Position numbers and translations under genes: made by a program. The notes below the pieces were generated by a model. The model was not told the origin of the DNA. It made no database searches and saw only the letters and a program-made list of their open reading frames with translations. From a virus, in IMG/VR virus record IMGVR_UViG_3300037847_003305, positions 1-34,650 of that record: a stretch of 34,650 nucleotides of DNA; one strand, written 5' to 3'. This document shows positions 6,901 through 13,678 of the stretch, one piece after another (the stretch's first letter is position 1; every line of letters begins with the position of its first letter).

Positions 6901-7079
6901 TGGTCAATATTTAATTCACCGACTACTTGTACCTTATCTGTTGCTAGTTGTAATGCAAATGTATTGCCAGCATCTCCATCTGTAATGGCTACTAAAGTTG
7001 TTCCATTTCCACCGCCATCAGGTAGTGATAAAAGTTGAGGATATGAACTTGCAATTGTTTTATTAGTTAATGTTGCCAT
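3990..7079 (-). CDS. Tail fibre / spike with beta-roll repeats
   Basis: This 1029-residue protein is the largest in the genome and the likely host-recognition fibre. Residues about 1-450 are beta-rich and contain two GIGT(T/A)SP motifs (near 257 and 346) typical of phage fibres. Residues about 455-845 are a run of roughly 20-residue repeats of the type NTAIGYQAM...SG..NTAVGYNA, which should fold as a left-handed beta-roll like the head of trimeric adhesins. The end, from GTWTPVL near residue 893, is a beta domain common at fibre tips. No S74 chaperone motif is visible. AAGGGA precedes the ATG. The gene lies between capsid and lysis genes rather than after the tape measure. Confidence 0.85.
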   Translation of the reverse strand: MATLTNKTIASSYPQLLSLPDGGGNGTTLVAITDGDAGNTFALQLATDKVQVVGELNIDQDATSGTAINIDTETQDGQGIYMDVSQQTSGYGININDVGNSRTTGGVLYINSNQNNSGTRNLVEFRNMHANATGTTALKIQQESTGLAINALGNVSIGDTTIPRLAAVSSLFDGALRLAHTGADGDIALFEMEGKKSGADADVCVMSFNNADSDDTYKRLAEIRVGRVGADNSGQFSFRTDNAGSFATRMTITSAGNVGIGTTSPSRELSVVSSSSKGGMSVEAANIPSIYLTDNHANVSRRQYVITSNFVEFGDFGIKQSSNATADPHDGTTRFYINNAGAVGIGTASPTHAKMEIVGDSDAFQLTMSDVADSDDTTKEARMGMLHYKQAEEPVTLFYAQSGSTANAIYIGGGTGVGNAATSVGIVTGANYNTASGTTRMLVDNNSRISLSNNDSGTGNTVFGHLAGDDLASGGNYNTFIGQNAGHENKLGDQNIAIGYQAMDASYIDDTQDAATVQNVFIGNNAGGGNWVTAACHSNTAIGAGVMAGAMNGATNNTAVGLVSSAAITTGDFNSGLGGYSNYNITTGEGNTSIGYSANLYNETGTYNTFLGTQAGQGATGQSHNGNVGIGYKGLYAITSGAYNTTLGYQTGINLTTGGANIAIGTDAMSVPTNPETSIAIGQNAMGSLQAGQAFTDVIAIGLNAVRGSSSSTDAINGSIGIGQDALRNITSGAGNTAIGYQAMDANTTGSQNTAVGYNAAGAIPGGAFGNTAIGYNALANGSNEATDENTCIGHLAGDLITSGENNVIIGAGADVGTNTDSNCIVIGREAIGQGTNKIVLGNSAHTDVYMASDSGATVHCAGIDFSASQPAPDAGSSSSEVLDSYEEGTWTPVLNGSTNGAAVNYDTQFGAYTKIGRMVHVTCHIAMTNFNNSGGAAISGDLTITGLPFTSSNTNDAYTNGIVRYGDFALPTSTDNSATVAPTVFASTNKNSASIGLKLYDNSSSNTNLQASEMSSDGDILFDVTYFV
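4843..4868. repeat. 26-bp direct repeat in fibre gene (copy 1; copy 2 at 5566-5591)
   Basis: The same 26 bases occur at 4843-4868 and 5566-5591, both encoding the AIGYQAMDA unit of the beta-roll repeats. Identity at DNA level in such divergent protein repeats suggests recent duplication or recombination within the repeat region. Confidence 0.8.
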
Positions 7080-7090
7080 AATTTTTCCCT

Positions 7091-7225
7091 TTAACTTGGT
7101 TCTGGGTCATCCCATTGTTGTGTTTGTTCTTCCCATTTTAAAAGCGAACCCTCAGACCCACTCCAACCTATGTCATAGATTGCTTGCATGAATGTGGTCG
7201 CTACTATTCTTAATGCAGTAAGCAT
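7091..7225 (-). CDS. 44-residue small protein between capsid-associated protein and fibre
   Basis: The frame encodes MLTALRIVATTFMQAIYDIG then WSGSEGSLLKWEEQTQQWDD and PEPS. The Trp-rich acidic end is of the 'W.EE....W.D' type found in small phage proteins near fibres. Its ATG overlaps the stop of the preceding gene as TAATG and it ends 11 bases before the fibre ATG, leaving little doubt that it is translated. Function is unknown; a fibre-attachment or adaptor peptide is a possibility. Confidence 0.6.
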   Translation of the reverse strand: MLTALRIVATTFMQAIYDIGWSGSEGSLLKWEEQTQQWDDPEPS

Positions 7226-7500
7226 TATTTTAAGGCAACTAAATTTGTTGCAGTTGTATTGGTGGCATCCACCCTATCAAATTTTACTGGAAGTAATTGC
7301 CCTGAGGCTAAATTTTTAAATACGATAGCTTCTCCTGATCCATGAGCATCCAATGCAACATCTCCACCTACACCAACATATAAAGCTGAATATGGAGACC
7401 CTGTTACATCTGCACTATCGTTTGGAGATACTGCTACAGCATTCTCATAAACCATTTGATTCAGAGATTCTACTACAGAGTATTTTCTTGAACTTGCCAT
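7225..7500 (-). CDS. 91-residue capsid-associated small protein (decoration/stabilisation candidate)
   Basis: The protein contains ALYVGVGGDVALDAHGSGEAIVFKNLASGQLLPVKFDRVDATNTTATNLVAL, a beta-rich pattern I recognise from short proteins encoded after major capsid genes in many phages ('Y.G..GDV.....G..V.F.N...G..LPV...RV..TGTTA..I.AL'). Such proteins are usually annotated hypothetical; a capsid-surface or fibre-base role is inferred. AGGAG lies about 7 bases before the ATG. It follows the capsid gene after a 107-base gap that carries a GC-rich hairpin, so its expression may be lower than that of capsid. Confidence 0.7.
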   Translation of the reverse strand: MASSRKYSVVESLNQMVYENAVAVSPNDSADVTGSPYSALYVGVGGDVALDAHGSGEAIVFKNLASGQLLPVKFDRVDATNTTATNLVALK

Positions 7501-7563
7501 CTTCTTTCTCCTGTGATACGATACCTTACCGAGCTTGACAAACTCTCATGGGTATCTTGGTTA

Positions 7564-7591
7564 AATGGGGGCAGAGTAAACCACCCCCATT
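7564..7591 (-). terminator. GC-rich hairpin after major capsid gene
   Basis: AATGGGGG (7564-7571) pairs perfectly with CCCCCATT (7584-7591) around a 12-base loop, 17 bases after the capsid stop. A strong hairpin here is typical of phages that boost capsid over downstream genes. No proper T-run follows on the minus strand, so it may act as an attenuator or RNA-end stabiliser. Confidence 0.6.
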
Positions 7592-7607
7592 AAGTAATTA
7601 ACTTCTA

Positions 7608-8501
7608 TTAAGAAGCGTTTGTGAATTTATATCCACGAGTTGCATGTATTAATGCACACCCATAAAGAGCGTCAGCAACCACTTTAGTACCTAAGTGATC
7701 AATCGAGTAGTCTGATTGCATTCTGACTTCTTGTTGCATTGCAAATCCAACCGCTGTTTTGTGAAAAATAACTCCACTAACATTAGTACCGCCTGTTCCT
7801 AAAGCATTAGTCATCATTACTGGCATACCATACATACTGTCTACCATTCCAGTAATAAGACCACCATTAGCATTACCAGTTGAATCATACCTTACTAGAC
7901 GATCTTCTTGCAGTAAATCTGCATAAACTGTTGGATTAACAGCCATCATAAGCTCACCATCACGATAATCAAGGTCAGCTTCACCTAATGAAGCAAGTGC
8001 TGCTTGAAATTCTGCTTGTGTGATAATATCGTCATTTGCTAAAGTAGCTCCTGATGATACAGTAATTATCTTACTAGCTATATGAGCATCTATTTCTTTA
8101 GCTAAAGAATATCCAAAAGCTTGAGAATATTTCTCAACCATACCTGGATTAGCTTGAATAACTGCTATATCTTCAAATAACTTTGAAGCATATTTATGTT
8201 GATTAATTGTAATATCAGAAACAGCACCACCATCTGTATCATACTGAATCGCTGTATTTTCTGTTTTTGTTTGTACTGTTAGTTCTGAAATTAAAGGTAC
8301 ATGAATAACATCTCCCTTACCTTGAACCATATCACTATAATCATCTACAAGTGGTCTAAAAACCAGCTTTCTTTGTAGATAATCATATACATATTCACTC
8401 CACAACTCTGGAATAAATACATCAACCTCTGTTAAGCCAGTATTACCACCATCATTAGAATTGCCATTTCCAGCACCAGCTCCTATTGCACCATAACTCA
8501 T
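7608..8501 (-). CDS. Major capsid protein
   Basis: The 297-residue protein has the size and pattern of a phage coat protein: an early VDVFIPELWSEYVYDYLQRK and LVFRPLVDDYSD, then GDVIHVPLISELTVQTKTE, a long helix (MVEKYSQAFGYSLAKEIDAHI), and late PTVYADLLQEDRLVRYDSTG, MYGMPVMMTNALG and IFHKTAVGFAMQQEVRMQSD. It would build the icosahedral shell, presumably with the HK97 fold. AGGAGATAATA precedes the ATG. It lies 2 bases after the scaffold gene and has a hairpin after its stop, as expected for an abundant protein. Confidence 0.9.
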   Translation of the reverse strand: MSYGAIGAGAGNGNSNDGGNTGLTEVDVFIPELWSEYVYDYLQRKLVFRPLVDDYSDMVQGKGDVIHVPLISELTVQTKTENTAIQYDTDGGAVSDITINQHKYASKLFEDIAVIQANPGMVEKYSQAFGYSLAKEIDAHIASKIITVSSGATLANDDIITQAEFQAALASLGEADLDYRDGELMMAVNPTVYADLLQEDRLVRYDSTGNANGGLITGMVDSMYGMPVMMTNALGTGGTNVSGVIFHKTAVGFAMQQEVRMQSDYSIDHLGTKVVADALYGCALIHATRGYKFTNAS

Positions 8502-8503
8502 TA

Positions 8504-9001
8504 TTATCTCCTATAAGATTCTAATATTTTACTCCAATTGCGTTTACGTTCTTCAGGACTCATATCGGTTATTTTGCCAAGTCTTTGTGTAGGAACAGTT
8601 CCCTTTCTATCAGGAGGATTTTCCTTTGACTCGCCAAATTCACTTACGATATTAAGTAGCGTTTCCGTATCCACATTGGAAAATTTTTCTCGTTTAGATT
8701 CAGGAAGTTTAGCTAAAGCATCTTTCCGAAGTTTTAAATCCATTGATTCCCACTTCTCTTTATAAGGTTTATAGGTTTCAATTTCTTTATTAAGCTCGAC
8801 ATTTAATTCTTGCCACTTTTCTTCTTCTTTTAACTTAGCTCTCTTTTGTTCTTCCTGTTGTTGTTCAAAAGCTTTCATTTTATCTCTGAGATCATTTCTT
8901 TCAGAGATTACTTCGTTTAGCCTTGAAATAGGTACATTGTTTTCGTCTTTAGTGACGTTTTCCTGTTTTACATCTGTTTCGATGACTTTTTCTTCTGACA
9001 T
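8504..9001 (-). CDS. Capsid scaffolding protein
   Basis: The 165-residue protein is almost wholly helical and highly charged, with a long coiled coil (RLNEVISERNDLRDKMKAFE through EIETYKPYKEKWE, about residues 26-90), and a basic C-terminus (SPEERKRNWSKILESYRR). The VPISRLNEVISERNDL opening is typical of phage scaffolding proteins. It is directly upstream of the major capsid gene, the classic order. AGAGGTAAAA precedes the ATG. It is the first gene of the minus-strand late operon, transcribed away from the terminase gene across an 85-base divergent promoter region. Confidence 0.85.
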   Translation of the reverse strand: MSEEKVIETDVKQENVTKDENNVPISRLNEVISERNDLRDKMKAFEQQQEEQKRAKLKEEEKWQELNVELNKEIETYKPYKEKWESMDLKLRKDALAKLPESKREKFSNVDTETLLNIVSEFGESKENPPDRKGTVPTQRLGKITDMSPEERKRNWSKILESYRR

Positions 9002-9086
9002 TTTTACCTCTTAAGTGAGTAGTTATTTTGCAAGAATATCCCTTGCATTAAAAGTATAGTATAATGTAACTTATAGAAGTATTCTA
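9002..9086. promoter_or_regulatory. Divergent late promoter region with operator-like dyad
   Basis: This is the only gap between the divergent scaffold and TerL genes, so both late operons must be driven from here. A consensus -10 TATAAT lies on the plus strand at 9060-9065, with no good -35 at normal spacing. TGCAAG (9029-9034) and CTTGCA (9042-9047) form a 19-base dyad with a 7-base spacer, placed where a transcription factor could touch both promoters. A further TGCAAG follows at the TerL start. Absence of a clear -35 suggests an activator-dependent late promoter, which is inference. Confidence 0.6.
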
Positions 9087-10400
9087 ATGCAAGAGAAAAA
9101 TTACGAATTTAAAAAAAAATGGTTTGAATATTTAGGATACAAACCGCATGATGGTCAGCTGGCTCTTCACTATCCAAAAAAGTACAATGCGAGGTTTAAT
9201 GTTATTGTGTGTGGTAGGAGATTTGGAAAGACTTGGGCTAGTGCTATGGAGGCAACCTATGTAGCTTCACAACCCAATAAACGTATATGGGTTGTTGGGA
9301 TGTCTTATAAAAAAGCAAGATTAATTTTCAGAGAGATATGGCAGAGAATGGTAGTTGGGCATGGAGATGATATTGATAAAGCTTCTGAAAAAGATATGTA
9401 TATTCGTTTTAAATGGGGAACAATAGTAGAGGGTATGTCAGCAGATAATCCATCAAGTCTTGTGGGAGAGGGTTTAGATCTTTTGGTTATCGATGAGGTA
9501 GCCAAGATGAATAAAAAGATTTGGGATATGTATTTATCTCCTACAGTAGCTGGTAGAAAAGGTAAAGTAATTTTTATTACTACACCAGAAGGAAGAAATT
9601 GGATTTATGATCTGTACAAGTTAGGCGAAATAGATGATATGTGGTCCAACTATTCATCACCTTCTTGGAAAAACCAATACGAGTTTCCACTAGGATTGAA
9701 TGATCCAGCTATTATTGAAAGAAAACGAAATATGTCTAAAGAACTTTTTGGTCAAGAATTTGGAGCAGAATTTTCTGTATTTGAAGGAAAGGTTTGGGAT
9801 TTTAATCGTGAGTTAGATACAGGAAACTTTCCATACGATCCTAACCTTCCAACCTATTGTTCAATTGACTTTGGCTATAGGATGCCAGCGGTTTTATTTA
9901 TGCAGACATACTTTGATGGAGAGTTTGATCATATTAGAATTTTTGATTGTATTCTGCATAAGAAAAATATTAGAACAGAAGACTTGATTAAAATGATTAA
10001 AGTAAAAGGTTATCCTATTGTAAGCTATTATGGAGATCCAGCTGGTAGTAATATTCAAGGACAAAGTGGAGCAGCCGATACAGAGATTTTTAGAAGAAGC
10101 GGTATGAGAATACTTTACACTAGAGACAGAAAAAGTAGAAACATTATCAATAGTGTGGCTTATACAAGAGGGTTTTTTGAAAGTGCAGAGGGCATAAGAA
10201 GAATACATGTTGACAGAAAATGTGTTGACGTAATTGAAGATTTTGAAGAGTATAGGTATCCTGAGTCTGAAGATGGTAAGCCGATCAAGGAAGAACCTAT
10301 AAAAGATGGTTATCACGATCATGGAAATGATGCTTTTAGGTATTTCATAATAAACAGATTTCCAATGAGAAATAGGGAAATGAAGAGGATTCAAAGATGA
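9087..10400 (+). CDS. terL: Terminase large subunit (TerL)
   Basis: The 437-residue protein is the ATP-driven packaging motor and headful/site nuclease. ATPase: Walker A GRRFGKT (43-49), Walker B LLVIDE (about 131-136), coupling motif ITTPEG (about 164). RNase H-like nuclease: SIDFGYR (acidic residue near 262), YYGDPAGSN (near 314) and HDHGNDAFRY (near 410). All key motifs are intact. The ATG is preceded only by a weak AGAAG. Its stop overlaps the portal ATG as ATGA. It is transcribed opposite to the capsid genes, and the probable small subunit lies 2.6 kb away on the other strand. Confidence 0.95.
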   Translation: MQEKNYEFKKKWFEYLGYKPHDGQLALHYPKKYNARFNVIVCGRRFGKTWASAMEATYVASQPNKRIWVVGMSYKKARLIFREIWQRMVVGHGDDIDKASEKDMYIRFKWGTIVEGMSADNPSSLVGEGLDLLVIDEVAKMNKKIWDMYLSPTVAGRKGKVIFITTPEGRNWIYDLYKLGEIDDMWSNYSSPSWKNQYEFPLGLNDPAIIERKRNMSKELFGQEFGAEFSVFEGKVWDFNRELDTGNFPYDPNLPTYCSIDFGYRMPAVLFMQTYFDGEFDHIRIFDCILHKKNIRTEDLIKMIKVKGYPIVSYYGDPAGSNIQGQSGAADTEIFRRSGMRILYTRDRKSRNIINSVAYTRGFFESAEGIRRIHVDRKCVDVIEDFEEYRYPESEDGKPIKEEPIKDGYHDHGNDAFRYFIINRFPMRNREMKRIQR

Positions 10401-11710
10401 TAGATAAAGTTATAAAGGATAAACTAACAGAAGCAAAGATGATGATGGCTCAACAAAGAAGGTTTGAAATCAGAAAGCATCTAGACTACTATTCAGGAAC
10501 ATCAACTGAACAGTATATTAAAAATTATTTTACAGGAGATGCTTTTAATGAGATACCTCCTACGTTAACTAATTTTACTAGAAAGTTTATAAATAAGATA
10601 AGTGGTATTTATACGCTTGGTGCAAAAAGAAACACTGGCAATACTTCAGAGCTATATGAAAGCTTAACGCCAACAAAAGATGTTAGATTAAAACATTCAG
10701 AGCGTATGACTCGTTTACTAGGAACAATTGCTAACAGAGTGTTTTGGAAGAATGGTCGCTTTGAATACAGACCAATTTATTATTTTGAATCCTATTTTAA
10801 TGATGATCCTTTTACACCTATTGCAATTACATATCCATTACTTAATCAAGTTGCAGACCTTAGTAATACAACTGAACTTCAATGGGAATATTGGGATTCA
10901 GAAAAGAATGTAATTATGAATGAAGAAGGAGATATTATTTTTGAAGAAAAAAATCCTTATGGTATATTGCCTTTTTCATTTACTCATCGAGAAGATCAAA
11001 TTGACTCTTTTTATGTAGAGGGTGCAAATGATATCATTAACTGCAATGAGCAAGTTAACATATCAATGACAGAAATGAATTTAGGATTACGCTATAACAT
11101 GTTTGGTCAGCCTTGGGTTAATGGACTTCAAGCAGATCAAAATATGATTCGTGCTGGATCTAATACTATTTTAGACATGGGAGAAGAAGGAAAGTATAAT
11201 ATTACTAGCCCTGGTGGAAATATTACAGAGGCAATTGACAACATAAAATTTCAAATGGAATTAGTAGCCACCAATAATCATTTATGGATACAATGGGCTG
11301 AGTCTGGTGGAGAAGTACCTAGTGGTATTTCATTGATGGTTAAAGACATGGAAAGAAAAGAAGATTACTATGATGATATTGCTTTATGGAGATTATATGA
11401 AAAAGATCTTTATGAAATAGAAAGAACCATTGCAGCGTATAATAATATTAATCTTTCTGAAGAATTTGGGATAGACTTTTATGAAGTAGAATATCCTAAA
11501 ACAGTTCAAGATCAAATCTTAAAAGATAACTTTGATTTACAAAACAATCTAACCACTCAAGCAAAAATAATGGTTCGTGAAAATAAAGACTTAACTTTAG
11601 AGCAAGCTCAAGCCATTATTGATAATAACAGAGGCTTTAATGAGCAAACACGACAACAATCAATCTTTACTCAGTTTCGTCAAACGCCTGGACAAAATCA
11701 ACAATCTTGA
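10397..11710 (+). CDS. Portal protein
   Basis: At 437 residues it has the length of SPP1/HK97-type portals, and it follows TerL with an ATGA overlap. Features include an early RRFEIRKHLDYYSGTSTEQYI, the segment TNFTRKFINKISGIY, the central NPYGILPFSFTHRE motif typical of portals followed by DIINCNEQVNISMTEMN, and a helical Gln-rich C-terminus. As the 12-mer at one capsid vertex it would form the DNA channel and bind TerL and the neck proteins. Its 3' end overlaps the next gene by 71 bases in another frame. Confidence 0.9.
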   Translation: MIDKVIKDKLTEAKMMMAQQRRFEIRKHLDYYSGTSTEQYIKNYFTGDAFNEIPPTLTNFTRKFINKISGIYTLGAKRNTGNTSELYESLTPTKDVRLKHSERMTRLLGTIANRVFWKNGRFEYRPIYYFESYFNDDPFTPIAITYPLLNQVADLSNTTELQWEYWDSEKNVIMNEEGDIIFEEKNPYGILPFSFTHREDQIDSFYVEGANDIINCNEQVNISMTEMNLGLRYNMFGQPWVNGLQADQNMIRAGSNTILDMGEEGKYNITSPGGNITEAIDNIKFQMELVATNNHLWIQWAESGGEVPSGISLMVKDMERKEDYYDDIALWRLYEKDLYEIERTIAAYNNINLSEEFGIDFYEVEYPKTVQDQILKDNFDLQNNLTTQAKIMVRENKDLTLEQAQAIIDNNRGFNEQTRQQSIFTQFRQTPGQNQQS

Positions 11711-11873
11711 TGTTGATCTAAAAGGCGATATAAAAGAAATACTCAAAGATCCAATCTCTTGGGCAACTGCTCAAGCAGAAGAATATATTATAAATAATCA
11801 AGATAAATATCTAGAAGCTAAAAGACTAGGTAAGGAGTTTTTTGATGAAATTGAAAATATCCGTAGCAGTTGA
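11640..11873 (+). CDS. 77-residue protein overlapping portal and gpG-like genes
   Basis: The ATG at 11640 has GAGG 7 bases upstream, better placed than an in-frame ATG 21 bases earlier. The protein is helical and charged, with DPISWATAQAEEYIINNQDK and then YLEAKRLGKEFFDEIE. It begins inside the portal gene and ends inside the next gene, overlapping at both ends, which is typical of a real compact phage gene. Similar short helical proteins occur beside MuF-type genes, but no function is known to me. Confidence 0.65.
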   Translation: MSKHDNNQSLLSFVKRLDKINNLDVDLKGDIKEILKDPISWATAQAEEYIINNQDKYLEAKRLGKEFFDEIENIRSS

Positions 11874-12270
11874 TTTTAATAAATTGGCAAATGAAATGCC
11901 AAAGATAATAGAAAAAACAACTCAAAGATATGCCCGTAGTGCTGAAAGAGGTTCAAAAGAGGCTATTGATAAGGGCGTAAAACCTAAATTAAAAGAATCA
12001 ACAATTGCTAGAAGAAAAAGAGAAAAGACTGGCGGTTCAAAACCTCTTTTTGAAACAGGGGCTTTATATCGAAGCATAAAAGGCACTTCTGAAGGATTGA
12101 CTCTTAATAAATATGGATTTTTTCATCATACTGGCGATTTAAAGCCAGGAACACCACAAAGACAATTTATAACTACATCAAAAAAAGATATTATGCCTAT
12201 TTTCGATAAATTTAAAAAAGATGTTAATCAAGCTTTGAGAAGAAAAACTCCTCTTGTATTAGAAACTTAA
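11845..12270 (+). CDS. Virion morphogenesis protein, Mu gpG / HK97 gp10-like (tail completion)
   Basis: The 141-residue basic protein carries the pattern of this family: KPKLKESTIARRKREKTGGS, then PLFETGALYRSIKGT, and PGTPQRQFI, matching 'PL..TG.L..S' and 'GP.R.F'. Members are neck or tail-completion proteins that connect head and tail. AGGAG lies 7 bases before the ATG at 11845; a TTG three bases upstream is in frame but worse placed. It overlaps the preceding gene by 29 bases. It is encoded with terminase and portal although other neck genes are on the minus strand. Confidence 0.75.
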   Translation: MKLKISVAVDFNKLANEMPKIIEKTTQRYARSAERGSKEAIDKGVKPKLKESTIARRKREKTGGSKPLFETGALYRSIKGTSEGLTLNKYGFFHHTGDLKPGTPQRQFITTSKKDIMPIFDKFKKDVNQALRRKTPLVLET

Positions 12271-12282
12271 AAAGGATATTTT

Positions 12283-12753
12283 ATGGCAGAACATACTATT
12301 AGGGAATTAGATGACAAAGACAGAGAAATATTACTACTCGCTGCTCTTGGATTATCTTTCGACATCAGAGTCTTCAATGAACGACTTAATCAAGAGATTG
12401 AACGTCTTAGAAGAAATGGTGTTAGTGAACAATCGATTATTAGAACTCTTGAATCCGATCTTGCCACCAAAGGACGAATTTTTGGAGAATTGCGGAACTC
12501 AATTAAACGAGGAACTATTGGTGCAATTAATCAAGCGTTTCGGAGATTTGGAGACATGGGGGGAAAGTTAAGATGGGTCGCTATATCTAAAAATATATGT
12601 CCTGATTGTAAAGAAAGGGCTGGTGAAATAGATACTTGGGATAATTGGACAGTAAGAGGGATGCCTGGATCAGGTTTTAGCGTTTGTAAGGAATATTGTT
12701 ACTGTCAGTTACTTCCTGTTGATGTGGATGTTAGTGATAAACTAAAACTGTGA
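12283..12753 (+). CDS. MuF-like minor head protein
   Basis: The 156-residue protein ends in a MuF-type domain: RWVAISKNICPDCKERAGE (Cys106, Cys109), then MPGSGFSVCKEYCYCQLLPV (Cys135, Cys139, Cys141). SPP1 gp7 and Mu gpF, the models of this family, bind the portal and act in head assembly or DNA ejection. The N-terminal half is helical, with a run KGRIFGELRNSIKRGTIGAI. It is shorter than typical MuF proteins and looks like the C-terminal domain plus a short helical leader. AAGGA precedes the ATG. Its stop overlaps the next gene as GTGA. Confidence 0.8.
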   Translation: MAEHTIRELDDKDREILLLAALGLSFDIRVFNERLNQEIERLRRNGVSEQSIIRTLESDLATKGRIFGELRNSIKRGTIGAINQAFRRFGDMGGKLRWVAISKNICPDCKERAGEIDTWDNWTVRGMPGSGFSVCKEYCYCQLLPVDVDVSDKLKL

Positions 12754-12893
12754 GAAAATTCACTATTACTCCTTGGTTCTGTACAGATTGTGGATGGACA
12801 TGGACTACGTTAAGTACATCATCAGAAAAGTACGATCAATGTCCTAACTGTAAATCTCATTATACCACCAGAATTAACCGAATAAAAAAATAA
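12750..12893 (+). CDS. 47-residue zinc-ribbon protein (GTG start)
   Basis: The frame begins with GTG overlapping the MuF stop (GTGA) and encodes two Cys pairs, FCTDCGWTW and YDQCPNCKSH, spaced 19 residues apart, ending RINRIKK. This is a zinc ribbon suited to nucleic-acid or protein binding. It is the last gene of the packaging operon. The GTGA coupling and intact CxxC pairs argue it is real despite the size. Possible roles include late regulation or a head-associated zinc protein; nothing decides between them. Confidence 0.65.
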   Translation: MRKFTITPWFCTDCGWTWTTLSTSSEKYDQCPNCKSHYTTRINRIKK

Positions 12894-13042
12894 CTCCACT
12901 TCTCACTGGAGGAATCCTATTACTCTGTATATAATATATATATGTTAATATATATATGGACCTCGCTACAGGACATACCAAAGCAAATCAAAGTGCATTT
13001 AAACACACTAGAAGGGTGTTTTTACCCTAAAGCCACTACTCG
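12894..13042. other. Convergent intergenic region with AT cruciform and hairpins
   Basis: This 149-base gap separates the packaging operon from the convergent small terminase gene. It holds CTCCA...TGGAG (12894-12911) and a perfect AT palindrome of 10-bp arms around GTTA (12934-12957), preceded by a TATAAT (12930-12935), and the hairpins described separately. I see no open frame with a ribosome-binding site. An orphan -10 followed by a dyad could point to a small RNA, but no -35 is visible. Confidence 0.5.
13001..13028 (+). terminator. Putative terminator of the packaging operon
   Basis: AAACAC (13001-13006) can pair with GTGTTT (13016-13021), followed by further T residues. Alternatively AGGGT (13013-13017) pairs with ACCCT (13024-13028) around GTTTTT. 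The two stems compete. Either would lie beyond the last plus-strand gene, and a terminator is expected here because the next gene is convergent. Confidence 0.45.
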
Positions 13043-13056
13043 CTAGGGATTAGTGG
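13033..13056 (-). terminator. Hairpin overlapping the stop codon of the small terminase gene
   Basis: CCACTA (13033-13038) and TAGTGG (13051-13056) pair around a 12-base loop that contains the TAG stop (13043-13045). On the minus strand the stem is followed by CTTTAGGGT and then A-rich sequence, so this is a weak terminator at most. Confidence 0.35.
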
Positions 13057-13678
13057 ACTTCTCTTTTGCTATAACTTTGTCTTGCCAAGCTTTCTTTTGT
13101 GCTGGGGTAGGTCTTCCTTTTCCAAGTAGAGGTATCCCAACTGCTTTTGCTCTTTTTTTCCATCGTAGAGCCTCTCTTCTTTTCTTGAGTTTTATCTGTT
13201 TAGCTCTTAGATTTTTTAGTGCTTCCTTTTTAGTAGGGTGCTTTACTTTTTTAGGAACAATAGGTCGTTGCGGTAGGACTTGTATATTGTCTTCAGAAAC
13301 CTCTTCATAGTCAGCTTCTACTTCACTATTGTTAGAGTTTAAAAACTTCTCAAATGGACTTTGGTGATTGGCTACTTCTACACGCTTTATTAACTTTCCA
13401 GAGTGTTCTAAAACAAGTCTACCAGCTTGCACATTACCCGCCTCTGCCTCTCGTATCATAGACTCTAAAACTGAGGGTAATTTAGATCCAAATGACACCA
13501 TATATCTTTGATAAAATACTTCTACAAACTCTGGGTCTTTCAACCATAAAAATACAGTATTTCTTGTTACTCCAGCTTCTTTAGCAACATCAACTATCTT
13601 AGCTCCTGGGTTAGAAACTAACACTTCAATAGCTCTTACTTTTTCTGGTTTCCATTTATCAGGTAAATTTATACTCAT
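13043..13678 (-). CDS. terS: Probable terminase small subunit (helix-turn-helix protein)
   Basis: The 211-residue protein has an N-terminal helix-turn-helix (GAKIVDVAKEAGVTRNTVFL, about residues 25-45) followed by WLKDPEFVEVFYQRYMVSFG and a helical middle (SMIREAEAGNVQAGRLVLEH). This is the arrangement of phBC6A51-type small terminase subunits, which recognise packaging sites and load DNA into TerL. The C-terminal 70 residues are very basic (KHPTKKEALKNLRAKQIKLK and beyond), which is longer than usual. AAAGG precedes the ATG. It lies on the opposite strand to TerL and converges on its operon. A transcriptional regulator is the alternative reading. Confidence 0.7.
   Translation of the reverse strand: MSINLPDKWKPEKVRAIEVLVSNPGAKIVDVAKEAGVTRNTVFLWLKDPEFVEVFYQRYMVSFGSKLPSVLESMIREAEAGNVQAGRLVLEHSGKLIKRVEVANHQSPFEKFLNSNNSEVEADYEEVSEDNIQVLPQRPIVPKKVKHPTKKEALKNLRAKQIKLKKRREALRWKKRAKAVGIPLLGKGRPTPAQKKAWQDKVIAKEKSTNP

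Noticed and set aside
7513-7541. TTGTCA-N17-TATCAC promoter match on the minus strand before the 91-residue gene
   Set aside because: The predicted transcription start would fall about 6 bases before the ATG, beyond its AGGAG, so it could not serve that gene.
9894-10394. 166-residue minus-strand frame inside the large terminase gene
   Set aside because: It mirrors the intact TerL nuclease domain, has no operon context and no recognisable motif.
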